DNA of 17,055 nucleotides from Myxococcota bacterium (GTDB taxonomy: Bacteria > Myxococcota_A > UBA9160 > PR03), in NCBI GenBank assembly GCA_030066475.1, contig JASJBO010000189.1, forward strand, positions 1 to 17,055, given 5' to 3'. This document shows, piece after piece, positions 1 through 9,800 of this stretch. Each line of letters begins with the position of its first letter. Positions within the stretch are counted from its first letter, which is position 1. The position numbers were made by a program, and so were the translations under genes. A model generated the notes under the pieces. That model did not search any database, was not told the origin of the DNA, and was given only the letters and a program-made list of their open reading frames with translations.

Positions 1-387
1 GGTCTCGGAGATGGCCGGGTGGTGCGTGTCGCCCCAGGTGATGTCGCGGCCGTTCATGCGGCCCTGGTCGAGCACCGCCTTCGACTCCTCCTCGTAGCCG
101 TACCCCTGCCAGGGCTCGGGCGTGAACACGGCGATGTACTTGAGGATCCGCATCGACGGGATCCCGTAGACGATCACGTGACCGCTCTGGCCGCCGGACG
201 AGAAGGCCACGAACTCGTCGCGTCCACCGGTGGGGACGTAGGTCTTGGCGGCCGCGAGCAGGTCCTCCTGGCTCAACCCGCGGCGTTTCATCACCTGCTG
301 GAGCGACTCCGCGGACGTGGCCGGACCGGCGAGCAGGAAGGTCGAGAGCGACGTGACGAGCGTCACCCAGAGGCTTCGGCGAATCAT
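1..387 (-). CDS. nosZ: Nitrous oxide reductase, clade II type, N-terminal 129 residues (3' part outside window)
   Basis: NosZ reduces N2O to N2 in the periplasm with the CuA and CuZ copper centres, the last step of denitrification. The visible part starts at ATG 387 behind a strong ribosome binding site. Residues 1 to about 26 form an export signal ending near ATSA-ES. The mature part carries family blocks: GGRDEFVAFSSGGQSGH (residues 54-70), VYGIPSMRILKYIAVFTP (73-90), EPWQGYGY (91-98) and GDTHHPAISET (119-129). The His122-His123 pair matches the first two histidine ligands of CuZ known in the family. The short N-terminus, the lack of a clear Tat consensus and the TPEPWQGYGY/GDTHHPA wording fit clade II (Sec-exported) rather than clade I enzymes. 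RR at residues 3-4 is present, but not in a good SRRxFLK context. About 500 residues, including the other CuZ ligands and the cupredoxin CuA domain, should lie left of the window. The call as NosZ is firm; clade II is likely. Confidence 0.92.
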   Translation of the reverse strand, partial: MIRRSLWVTLVTSLSTFLLAGPATSAESLQQVMKRRGLSQEDLLAAAKTYVPTGGRDEFVAFSSGGQSGHVIVYGIPSMRILKYIAVFTPEPWQGYGYEEESKAVLDQGRMNGRDITWGDTHHPAISET

Positions 388-395
388 GAGACGGT

Positions 396-403
396 CTCCC
401 CCC
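396..403 (-). promoter_or_regulatory. Ribosome binding site of nosZ
   Basis: On the minus strand the purine run GGGGGGAG ends 8 nt before the ATG at 387. It supports this start over any internal one and also fits the signal peptide beginning at that Met. Confidence 0.7.
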
Positions 404-620
404 GGCAGACGGCGCCGGCGTTGGCGAGAGCGCTGCAAGCAGAGGGCCAAGGCGGAGCGCGGGTCTGGCGCGCAACCCCTCGTTCTGGAAGGGGAAGGTC
501 GATGCCCCGAGCGAGTGCCGCGGAGGCTTGTGGCGAAATGTACCGCTTTGCCCATCGGGTGTGGCAGGAAGGGTCAGGGCTCGCAGCATCTGGAGCGCGC
601 ACGACGGATTGGCCTGGCCA

Positions 621-636
621 TCACCCCGTGGGGTGA
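621..636. repeat. Perfect dyad TCACCCC-GT-GGGGTGA, candidate operator
   Basis: Two 7-bp arms are exact reverse complements around a 2-bp centre. There is no T-run after it, so it does not look like an intrinsic terminator. It lies between divergent genes, 234 bp upstream of the nosZ start and 182 bp upstream of the lipoprotein GTG, where a regulator-binding site would be plausible. The dyad itself is seen directly; a regulatory role is inference. Confidence 0.45.
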
Positions 637-667
637 AGACGCGCTCGGAGGAGGTCCCCACCATTTA

Positions 668-712
668 AGGGGATTGCCCCTACGGGCCCCGGCGAGTTCG
701 AATTGGGGGCCC
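668..712. repeat. Two adjacent inverted repeats upstream of the giant gene
   Basis: AGGGG (668-672) pairs with CCCCT (677-681) around the 4-nt loop ATTG. GGGCCCC (684-690) pairs with GGGGCCC (706-712) around a 15-nt loop. If transcribed they could form two stem-loops in the leader of the lipoprotein mRNA. GC-rich DNA makes such pairings common, so function is uncertain, and no known riboswitch class was recognised. Confidence 0.3.
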
Positions 713-817
713 GCGGCGGGGTGCGCGCGGGGATCTGGGCGAAGGCGCGCTGAGGGAACGCCCATCCGACGTCGAGCACGAAATCCGGCGGGCTCCGAGG
801 CCCGGTGTCGGCACGCG

Positions 818-862
818 GTGCGGTTGCTGCTGCTCGCTGCAGCCCTCGTGTCGACCGGCTGC
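818..862 (+). other. Lipoprotein signal peptide and lipobox
   Basis: The encoded residues 1-15 have a single Arg at position 2, a Leu/Ala core and a lipobox STGC with Cys15 at 860-862. The expected steps are diacylation of Cys15 and cleavage by signal peptidase II. The following residues, EELFG, lack an inner-membrane retention Asp at +2. The n-region is short for the class, so the true start could be further upstream, but no better start codon exists nearby. Confidence 0.85.
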
Positions 863-3800
863 GAGGAGCTGTTCGGGATTCCGCCCGACCAGCTCCCGGC
901 CCGCACCGGCGGCTTCGTCGACGCCGGCCCGGTGGCCGCGGGCATCGTCCGGGCCTCCGAGCTGGCTGCGCCGAACGCCGAGGTGGGCCTCGGCGCCATC
1001 GAGAACGGCACGTTCCTGGTGCTGATGGCCGGCGCCCCCGGCACCGTGGTGCTCGAGGTCGGCGAGGGGCGCTACCGCGACCTGGCGACCGGCGCCGACC
1101 GCGACCTGGCGGGCGCCGCGACCCCGCTGCGCACCGTGGTCGAAGGCGTCGAGCCCGGCGCCGTCCTCTCGGAGCTGGCGATCACCCCGGTCACCAGCGT
1201 CGTGGCGCTCCGGGTGCTCGCGGGCGAGCCGGTCGCGGGCGCGCGCGCGGCGGTGACCGCAGCACTCGGTCTCTCGGGCGGCTCGCTCCCGCCCCCCGCG
1301 CGGCTCGGGCGCGACGACTTCGACGCGGTCGGCGACGCCTTCCAGCACGCCCGCCTGATCGGCGGGCTCTCGTATGCCGCCGCGTCGCTCCCCTCCATCA
1401 CGCTCTGGGACCTGGTGCTGGTGCTGGCCGGCGACGCCGGCGCGCAGGCGCGCACCGGGCTCGACGAGGCGGCGGCGGTGGCTGCCGTGCTGGCCGGCAT
1501 CGACGCGTACCGCGCAGCCGTGCGGCAGAGCATCGTGTTCAAGCGCGACCCCGTCGCCTCCCCCGCGGCCTGCGTCGAGGTCGAGCTGGCGCGCGGCACG
1601 CGCGGGTCGCCGGAGCGGGTCGCCTACGACGTCCGGCTCCGTCACGACGGGCTGGCCCCGCTGTTCGCACCCGTCGAGCTGCGCGTCGCCCCGAGCGACG
1701 CCTCGATCCCGATCGTGGCCGACGACGGCAGCACGGGCGCCCGGGCGGTCTTCCGCAGCGACGCCGCGCTCCCCGCCGGCGAGACGCTGGTCTTCCCGGT
1801 CGAGCTGCGCAACCCCGACCGCACTCCGCTCGACCTGGACACCGAGGTGTTCGGCCGCGCCGCGCCGGCCCCGCAGGCGCTGCCCGAGCTCGCCGTCGAG
1901 GTCGTCGAGATCGCGCGCGAGGTGGGCGGGCGCCGCGTGCGGCTGCGCGTCACCAACGAGGGCGACGCGACCGTGTTCGGCCCGCTCGTGGTCCGCGTGG
2001 ACGAGCTGCGTCCGTTCTGGGTCGGGGAGCGCCCGGGCGACGACGTCCTGCGCGCGGGCGCGCGCCTGCCGCTGGCGGCGTCGGCGCGGCTGGCGCCGGG
2101 TGAGACGGTCGAGACCGAGGACCTGCGCATCGCCGATCCGGCCAATCTCCTGGTGCGCGTCGCTGCGGTGGCGCTCGGCTTCCGGTCGCGCCTGCTGCAG
2201 GACGCGTCCGGGCTCGCCGCCCTGTCGGTCGCGCGCGATCCCGGTGCCGGCCGCTACGACGTCGAGGTCCGCAACGCCTCTCCGTACCACCTCGCGGGGC
2301 CGCTGCTCGTCGTGCTCGGCGCGCTCGAGCCGGCCGGCACCCAGCTCGTGACGGCGCCCGACGGGCGCCTGGCCGACTGCCGCCCGGTCTTCCGCCTGGA
2401 CGCGGACCTGGATCCGGGCGAGGCCGTCGCGCTCGCGCTCGACCTGGACGCCGACGACGCGAGCTTCCCCGTGCTGCTGCTGGGACGCGTCGATCCGGTC
2501 GGGGTCGACGACACGCCGCCGGTGCTGTCGCTGCTCGAGCCGCAGGACGGCGCGCGGACCACCGGCGACGAGGTCGTCGTGCGCGGCAGCGTCGACGATC
2601 CCGCTGCCGCGGTGACGATCAACGGCGCCGAGGCCGCGCTCGCCGACGGCCAGTTCGAGCTCGCGCTGGCTCTGGTCGAGGGCCCGAATCCGATCGAGGT
2701 GCTCGCGATCGATCCGGCCGGCAATCGGGCGCGCGTGGCGCTCACCGTCGTGCGCGACACCACCGGCCCGGCCCTCGCCGTCGCGGTGCCCGCGCCGGAT
2801 GCGGTCGTGGACCTGGCCAGGCTGCCGGTGCAGGGGCGGGCGCCGGACGGCAGCGGTCTCGACGCGGTGCTGGTGAACGGCGTCGAGGCGACCCTCGACG
2901 CGGAGCGCTTCCTGCTGCTGGTCGCGCTGGCGCCGGGCGCGAACGCGCTCGTGGTCGTGGCGCGCGACGGCCTCGGCAACGAGACGCGGGTCGAGCTGGC
3001 GGTGAACCGCGCGGTCGGCGACACCGCCGGGCCGCTGATCGTGGTGGAGCAGCCGCTCGACGGCGCGCGCGTGCGGCTCGCCGAGATCCCCGTGACGGGG
3101 CGTGTGGCCGACGCCGGCGCGCTCGACGCGGACGCGCCCCTGACCCTCGACGGCGCGCCGCTCGCCCTGGCGGGCGGTCGCTTCGCGACCACCCGTGTGC
3201 TCGCCGAAGGGGCGAACGCGCTGCGCCTCGTGGCGCGCGATGCCCTCGGCAACGAGTCGACCCGCGTGGTGACGGTGACGCGCGACACCACGCCGCCGGC
3301 CGCGCCGGCCGTCGACGCCGTCACGCCCGCCTCGCCGACCCGCGCGGATCGCGTCGTGCTGACCGGCCGCGCCGAGCCCGGTGCGCGTGTCGAGGCCGAG
3401 GGCGGCGCGGCGTCGGCCGGGGCCGCGGCGGCTGCCGACGGCTCGTTCTCGCTGGCGGTCTTCCTGCGCCGCGACGCCGAGAACCGGCTGCGCGTGCACG
3501 CCACCGACGCGGTCGGCAATCGCGGGCCGGCCGCGGTCGTGCCGGTGTTCCAGGACGCCACGGCGCCGCGGGTCTCCCTGGTGTCGCCGGCCGCCGACAG
3601 CCGCGTGCCGGCCGGCTCGATCGCCGTGGCGCTGCGCGTCGAGGACGTCGGCGGGCTCGCGGCCGTCGCGGTGAACGGGACGCCCGCGGAGCCGATCGGC
3701 GGCGGGCTCCACGTCGCCCGCCTGACGACGGGTCCCGGGCCGCTGCTGCTGTCGGCGCGCGCCGAGGACGAGGCGGGCAACGTCGGATCGGCGAGCGCGG

Positions 3801-6800
3801 CCGTCGAGGTGGTCGAGCCGGGCGCCGAGGACACCGATCCGCCGATCGTCGAGATCGTGACGCCGAGCGCGGGTCCGGTCGCCGACACCGCCGTGCCGGT
3901 CACGGCGCTCGTCTTCGACGCGAGCGCGCTCGATCGGGTGGTGGTGGTGGCCGCGGACTTCTCGGAGGCCGCGTGCAGCGGTGGCGTGTGCAGCGCCAGC
4001 GCGACGATCGCGGCCAGCGGCAGCACCGCGATCGAGGTGCGCGCGACCGACGCCGCGGGCCTGGTCGGGACGGCCTCGGTCGTCGTCTCGCCCGACGACG
4101 GTCCGCCCGCCGCGCCGGTGCTGGCACCGCTGGCCTCGCCCACGCGCGAGCCTCGGGTGATCGTGCGCGGCAGCGCGGAGCCGGGAGCGCGCGTGCGCGT
4201 CACCGGCGGCCGCTCGCCCGCCAGCACCACGGCGGGCAGCGACGGCGCCTTCGCCCTCGCCGTGGAGCTGCTGCTCGACGCGAGCCAGACGCTCGCGGTC
4301 GTGGCCACGGACCCGGTCGGCAACGAGAGCGCCGCCGCCACCGCCGTCGTGGTGCACGACGGGGTGGCCCCCGGCGTGATCGCGAGCACGCCGGCCGGCG
4401 GCGAGCAGGGCGTGGCGGGCGACACGGCGATCGAGATCGGCTGGAGCGAGCCGTTGGCCCCCGGGTCCGTGCCGGAAGCGGTGTCGCTCGCCGTCGGGCC
4501 GAACGCAGTGCCGGCCAGCGTCACGCTGCGGGCCGACGGGCGCACCCTCGAGGTGGCGCCGGCGGCCGCGCTCCCCGACGACGCCGTGGTCGAGCTGTCC
4601 GCCTTCGCGACCGTGACGGACCTGGCTGGCAACGCGCCCGCCGGGCCCTTCACGCTGCGCTTCCGCACCGTCGATACCGGCGCGCCCGCGCCGCCGGTGC
4701 TGGCGCCCGCACCGCCCGCCGCCACGCGCGAGGAGCTGCTGTTCCTGTCCGGAACCGCCGAGCCCGCGGCGCTGATCGAGGTGACGGGCGGGGCGGCCCT
4801 GGCCACCGCGGGCGTCGCGCCCGACGGCAGCTTCCGGCTCGACGTGCCGCTCGCCGTCAACGCGATCAACCAGCTCGAGGTCGTCGCGGTCGACGCTTCG
4901 GCGAACCGGTCGGAGCCGACGCAGGTGGCGGTGCGCCAGGACCGCGCGGCGCCGGTCGCCAGCTTCACGCCGGCGCCCGGCACGGAGGCGGTCGATCCCG
5001 CCACGGACCTCCGCGTCGAGTTCGGCGAGACCGTGGCGCTCCCGACGCTGGCCGGGAAGCTGCGCCTGCGCCTGGCGGGGCAGGATCTCGGCGGCGCCAC
5101 GCTCCCCGACGCCGACGCGCGGGGCGCCCGCTTCGCCCCCGACGCGCCGCTGCGCGCGGGCGCGAGCTACACGCTGGTGCTGCTGCCGGGCGTGCAGGAC
5201 GCCGTCGGCAACGTGGCCGAGGACGAGGCCCGGAGCGAGTTCCGCGTCCGCAGCGTCGTGAGCGTGGCCGAGCCGGCGATCGACGCGGTCGAGCCGGCCA
5301 GTCCCACCAGCGCGTCCGAGGTCGAGCTGAGCGGCACGGCGGGAGCGGGGCTCACCGTGCTGGCCGAGGGCCCGGGCGGCAGCGCCCAGGGCCCGGTCGC
5401 GGTCGACGGCAGCTGGCGTCTCGCGCTGGCGCTGGCGGCGGACACGACCCAGACGCTCGCCGTCCGTGCGCGCGACGCCGAGGGCAACCAGAGCCCCGCC
5501 GCCACCGTGACGGTGGTTCAGGACGGCACCGCGCCGCGGGTCGAGGAGACACTCCCGAGCGACGGCGCCACGGCGCGGCCGGGCACGACGATCGCCGCGA
5601 GCTTCTCGGAGGCGATCGCCGTCGACAGTCTCGACGGGAACTTCGCGCTGCGCGCCCAGGACGGGTCGGTGCTCCCCGGCACCGTGGCCCTGTCGGGCGG
5701 CGGCCGCACGGCGGTGTTCGACCCCGCCGCCGGCCTCGCACCCGACGCGAGCTACACGCTCGAGATCGGCGCCGGCGTGCGCGACGCGGCCGGGAACGAG
5801 CTCGGAACGGCGGTGCGCGTGGCGTTCCGGACGGGCGCCGACGACCGCATCCCCGAGCGCCCGCGCCTCGACCCGATCGCGAGTCCGACCGCCGAGAGCG
5901 AGGTCGTCGTCGCCGGCAGCGCGTTCCCGGGCGACCTGGTCCTGGTCACCGGCGGAGACGCGCCGGCCGGGGCGGACGTCGGCGGCGATGGCCGCTTCGC
6001 CGTCTCCGTGCTGCTGCGGGCCGGCGCCTCGAACGTGCTGGTCGTCACGGCGCGCAACCCCGCCAACGACGCGACCGCCGCCAGCAGCGTCACCGTCGTC
6101 CAGGATGCCGAGCCGCCTCGCCTCGAGCTCGAGGGCCCGGCCGACGGGATCGTGATCCCGAGCGACCGGGTCCCGGTCTCCGGCCGCGTGAGCGACGACT
6201 CGGGGATCGCCTCGCTCGAGGTGGACGGGCGGGTCGTCGCGGTCAGCGACGGGCGCTTCGAGGACGTCGTGTTCCTCGACGCCGGTCCGAACGCGATCCG
6301 CGTGGCGGCGACCGACCGGGCCGGGAACACGAGCGAGCTCGAGCGGACCGTGATCGTCGAGCCCGCCGACCCCGGCGCGATCGACCGCAGCGCGCCCCGC
6401 GTGACGATCCTGGAGCCGGCCGAGGGGGCGCTGGTCGGACGGCGCGTCGCGGTGCGCGGCACGGTGTTCGACGAGAGCCTGATCACGTCGGTGAACGCGA
6501 ACGGCACGGCGGCCCGGCTCGATGCCAGCGGCCGCTTCGAGACGGAGGTCGAGCTGTCTCCCGGCGAGACGCTGATCGCCGTGACCGCCGTCGACCGACC
6601 CTATCCGACGGGTCTCGAGCCGAACGAGCGCAACGAGTTCCTCGATCCCGACGGCAACCCGATCGAGCCGAACGTGGGCACCGCGATGGTCCAGGTGGTG
6701 GTGGACGCCACGCCGCCCGCGCTCGCGCTCGACCCGGTGCCCGACACGACCGACCAGCTCAGCCTGCTGCTGACCGGCACCACCGAGCCCGGCGCGCGGG

Positions 6801-9800
6801 TGACGGTGAGCGGCGGCGCCGGCGCGTCGAGCGCGCTGGCGGATGCCGGCGACGGCGCGTTCGAGGTGCCCGCCGCGCTGCGGCCCGAGTCGCGCAACGT
6901 GCTGCTGATCGGGGCGGAGGACGCCCGCGGCAACCGCGCCGTGCCGCTCGACCGGACCGTGACGCACGCCGCGACGGGCCCCAGCGTGGTGCGGCTCGAG
7001 CCGGCCGACGGCGCCGTCGACGTCGATCCGCAGCGGGTCGTGCGCGTCACGTTCTCGGATCCGCTCGATCCCGCCAGCGTGGGCCCCGGCAGCGTGACGG
7101 CCGCCGACCGGCTGGCCGGCGTGCCCGGGACGGTGGCGCTCTCGGCGGGTGGCTCGGTGCTCAGCTTCACGCCGCTCGAGCCGTTCGCGCCCGGCGCCGA
7201 CGTGGTGGTGCTGGTCGACGCCGGCCTGCGCGATCGCGACGGGCTGGCGCTCGGCCGCGACGTGGTCGGGCGCTTCGCCGTCGCCCCCGCCGCCACCGCG
7301 CTGAGCGGTCTGGTCATCACGCCCGCCGGCGCCCCGATCGAGGGTGCGCGGGTGCGCGTGCTCGGCACCGAGCTCGAGACCGGGACCTCGGCGCTCGGCA
7401 ACTTCCGGCTCACGGGCGTTCCCGCCGGCGCCCGCACGCTCGAGGTCGACGGCTCCGGCGTCGCGGGCGGCGGTCCGTTCTCGTCGCTCACGCGCGACGT
7501 GCAGGTCGAGGCAGAGCGCACCAACGCGCTGTCGCGCCCGGTGATCCTGACGCCGATCGACGCGGCGAGCGCGCAGCGGGTGGAGGGGGCCAACGACCAG
7601 CGGCTGCGCTTCGCGGGCAGCCTCGCCGACTTCGAGCTCGAGATCTTCGCCGAGTCGGCCACCTTCCCCGACGGCAAGGGCAACGGCTTCGTCACGGCCA
7701 CCGCCATCGACCCCAGTGCCGTGCCCGGTCGCCTGCCCGACGGCTCGATTCCCTCGGTGCTGGTGAACCTCGAGCCCTCCGGCACGCGCTTCGAGCCGCC
7801 CTGCGCCGTCCAGTTCCCGAACCGCACCGGGCTGCCGCCCGGCACGTCGGTGCGGATCTTCTCGTTCGAGGGCGCCGTCTCCGACTTCGAGGAGCTGTGC
7901 GGAGGCGTCGTGAGCGAGGACGGGACGACGGTCGTCTCGAACGAGCCGTGCGTCGAGCACTTCTCGTTCGTGGGCTTCTTCCCGGAGAGCAGCGGGGGCT
8001 TCGACCCGCCCGCGGCGGCACGGGCGTTCCTGACCGGGCGCGTGGTGGACGCGGCGGGCGACGGGATCGAGGGCGTGCTGGTCGACGTGGCGGCCAGCGA
8101 GTCGCAGGTGCGCACCGACGCCGACGGGCGCTACCGCCTGCCGCTGCCGAGCCGGAACTTCTTCGCGCTGCGCGTGTTCGCGCTGGTCCCCACCAGCCTG
8201 TCGAGCGAGAGCGGAGAGGCGCAGCTCGCCGCCTACCAGTCGGAGCCCGTCGCGCCGGCCGAGACGGGCACGACCGAGGTGCCGGACATCGTCGTCGACC
8301 GGGTCTTCCTGGCCGGCGACGTCTCGCTGGTGAACGAGGCGGGCCGCTTCGTCGAGCTCGGCGGCGCCACCAGCTTCGACGGCTTCGGGCGACTGGCCCA
8401 GCTCGCTGCGTCCGAGGCCGCGGAGATCCGCGTCGCGGTGCTGGCGGCCGACGCGCGGGGCGGCTTCGATCCGACCCCGATCGCCGAGCTGCGCGCCGCC
8501 TTCGACCCGCTCGGCATGGCCGCCGTGTCGCACTACCTCGCCACGCTGGCCGGTGCGGTCGACGCCGCGGACGGCACGGTGCCGGTGCGGCCCGGCGAGC
8601 TGCTGCGCATCGTGGGCTACGCGCCCGACGCCGGCTACGTCGGCTGGACCGACGTGCGCGTGCCGGCGGGCGCCGCCGGCTCCGACCTGCGCGCCGATCT
8701 GGTGCTGCGGCCGCCCGAGCTCGGGCTCGCGGTGCGGCGCGCGTTCTTCGACGCCGCGGGCGAGCGGGTGACCGAGGCCGTCCCGCACCGCGGGCGCGTG
8801 ACCAACGCCGACCCCTATCTCGAGATCGCGACGCGCTTCACCGTGGGCGGCGAGAGCCCGCCCGAGCTGCCCGACCTGGCGCTGGCGGGTCGGCTCGACA
8901 TGACCTCGAACCGCGGGGAGATCTCGGTGCCGTTCTCGGTGCCGCCCGGCGAGCGCACGCGGGTGCTCGACCTGCGCGCGGCCTTCCCGGTCGAGATCGA
9001 CTCGGCCGAGCTGCCGCGCGTCGTGCGCCAGGGCTTCGTGCAGGCGGCAACCCGCGCGCGCTTCGCCGCGACCCGCGCGCTGCCGCTCGAGGTGCTGGAC
9101 GTCGACGCCCCGGGCCCGGTCGACCGCTTCGAGTTCGACGTGGTGAACATCACCGCCACCCCGCCCGACGCGCGCGGCGACAGCCTGGTGTCCGGGGTCG
9201 CCGACACCGCCGAGCCGGGCTCGCTCGTCACGCTGGTGAACCTCGCCACGCAGGTGCCCGTATTCGCGGACGCCAGTGCCGAGGGTGGCTTCGAGGCGCC
9301 CGTGCCGGCGCAGTCGGGCGACCGCATCCGGGTGCTGTTCACCGACGTGGCGGGGCAGGGCGACGTGGTGGTGGTGGAGGTGCCCGAGGCCTTCGACCCC
9401 AACTTCGACCCGGTGGTGCGCCTGGTGGCCGATCCGCCCTCGGTGCTGCTGCGCGCCGTCGGCGACCGCGTGCGCGTGGGGGCGCTCGGCCTCACGCAGA
9501 GCGGGGCGGGCACGGTGATCTCGAGCGACGAGCTCGACTACCTGCCCGGCAACCCGGCCGTCGTCGACGTCGATCGCGACGGCGTGGTGGTGGCGCGCGG
9601 GGTGGGGACCAGCTTCGTCGAGCTGCGCGTGGGCGCGCTCTCGGCGCGCACCACGGTGGTGGTGGAGCCGGCGCCGACGCCGACCGTGTTCCTCGACGAG
9701 ATCGCCGCCGACTACGGCGAGACGATCGGCCGGGCGACGGGCCGCGGCCGTGCGGGCGACACCGTGGTGCTGAGCGGCAGCGGCTTCCTCGACGACCCGT

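Larger units (their letters stand above)
388..817. other. Divergent intergenic region between nosZ and the giant lipoprotein gene
   Basis: About 430 bp separate the two divergent starts. I see no convincing gene: the translations here are Arg/Pro-rich and match no family. No tRNA, no obvious -35/-10 pair, no sigma-54 GG-N10-GC element and no FNR/NNR-type TTGAT-N4-ATCAA box could be recognised. What it does hold is several short inverted repeats, at 388-398 (GAGAC-G-GTCTC, just upstream of the nosZ ATG), 610-620 (TGGCC-T-GGCCA), 621-636 and 668-712. Promoters for both genes presumably lie here, but their positions cannot be read off. Confidence 0.6.

Noticed and set aside
388..620. Search for an FNR/NNR box or sigma-54 promoter upstream of nosZ
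   Set aside because: No TTGAT-N4-ATCAA or well-placed GG-N10-GC element could be found by eye; no claim is made.
19..636. Plus-strand open frame across the left part
   Set aside because: It is antisense to nosZ and runs into the intergenic region; no recognisable protein.
621..636. Dyad as a Rho-independent terminator
   Set aside because: No T-run follows on either strand, and neither neighbouring gene ends here; both start from this region.
530..817. Upstream in-frame starts (GTG 530, TTG 548, TTG 674) for the giant gene
   Set aside because: They would add an Arg/Gly/Pro-rich, non-protein-like stretch and bury the signal peptide. GTG 818 is the only nearby start that leaves the lipobox at the N-terminus.
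805..2103. Alternative GTG at 805 opening a plus-strand frame
   Set aside because: This frame gives an Arg-rich product and misses the lipobox. The frame starting at 818 gives a proper lipoprotein signal and continues into known modules.
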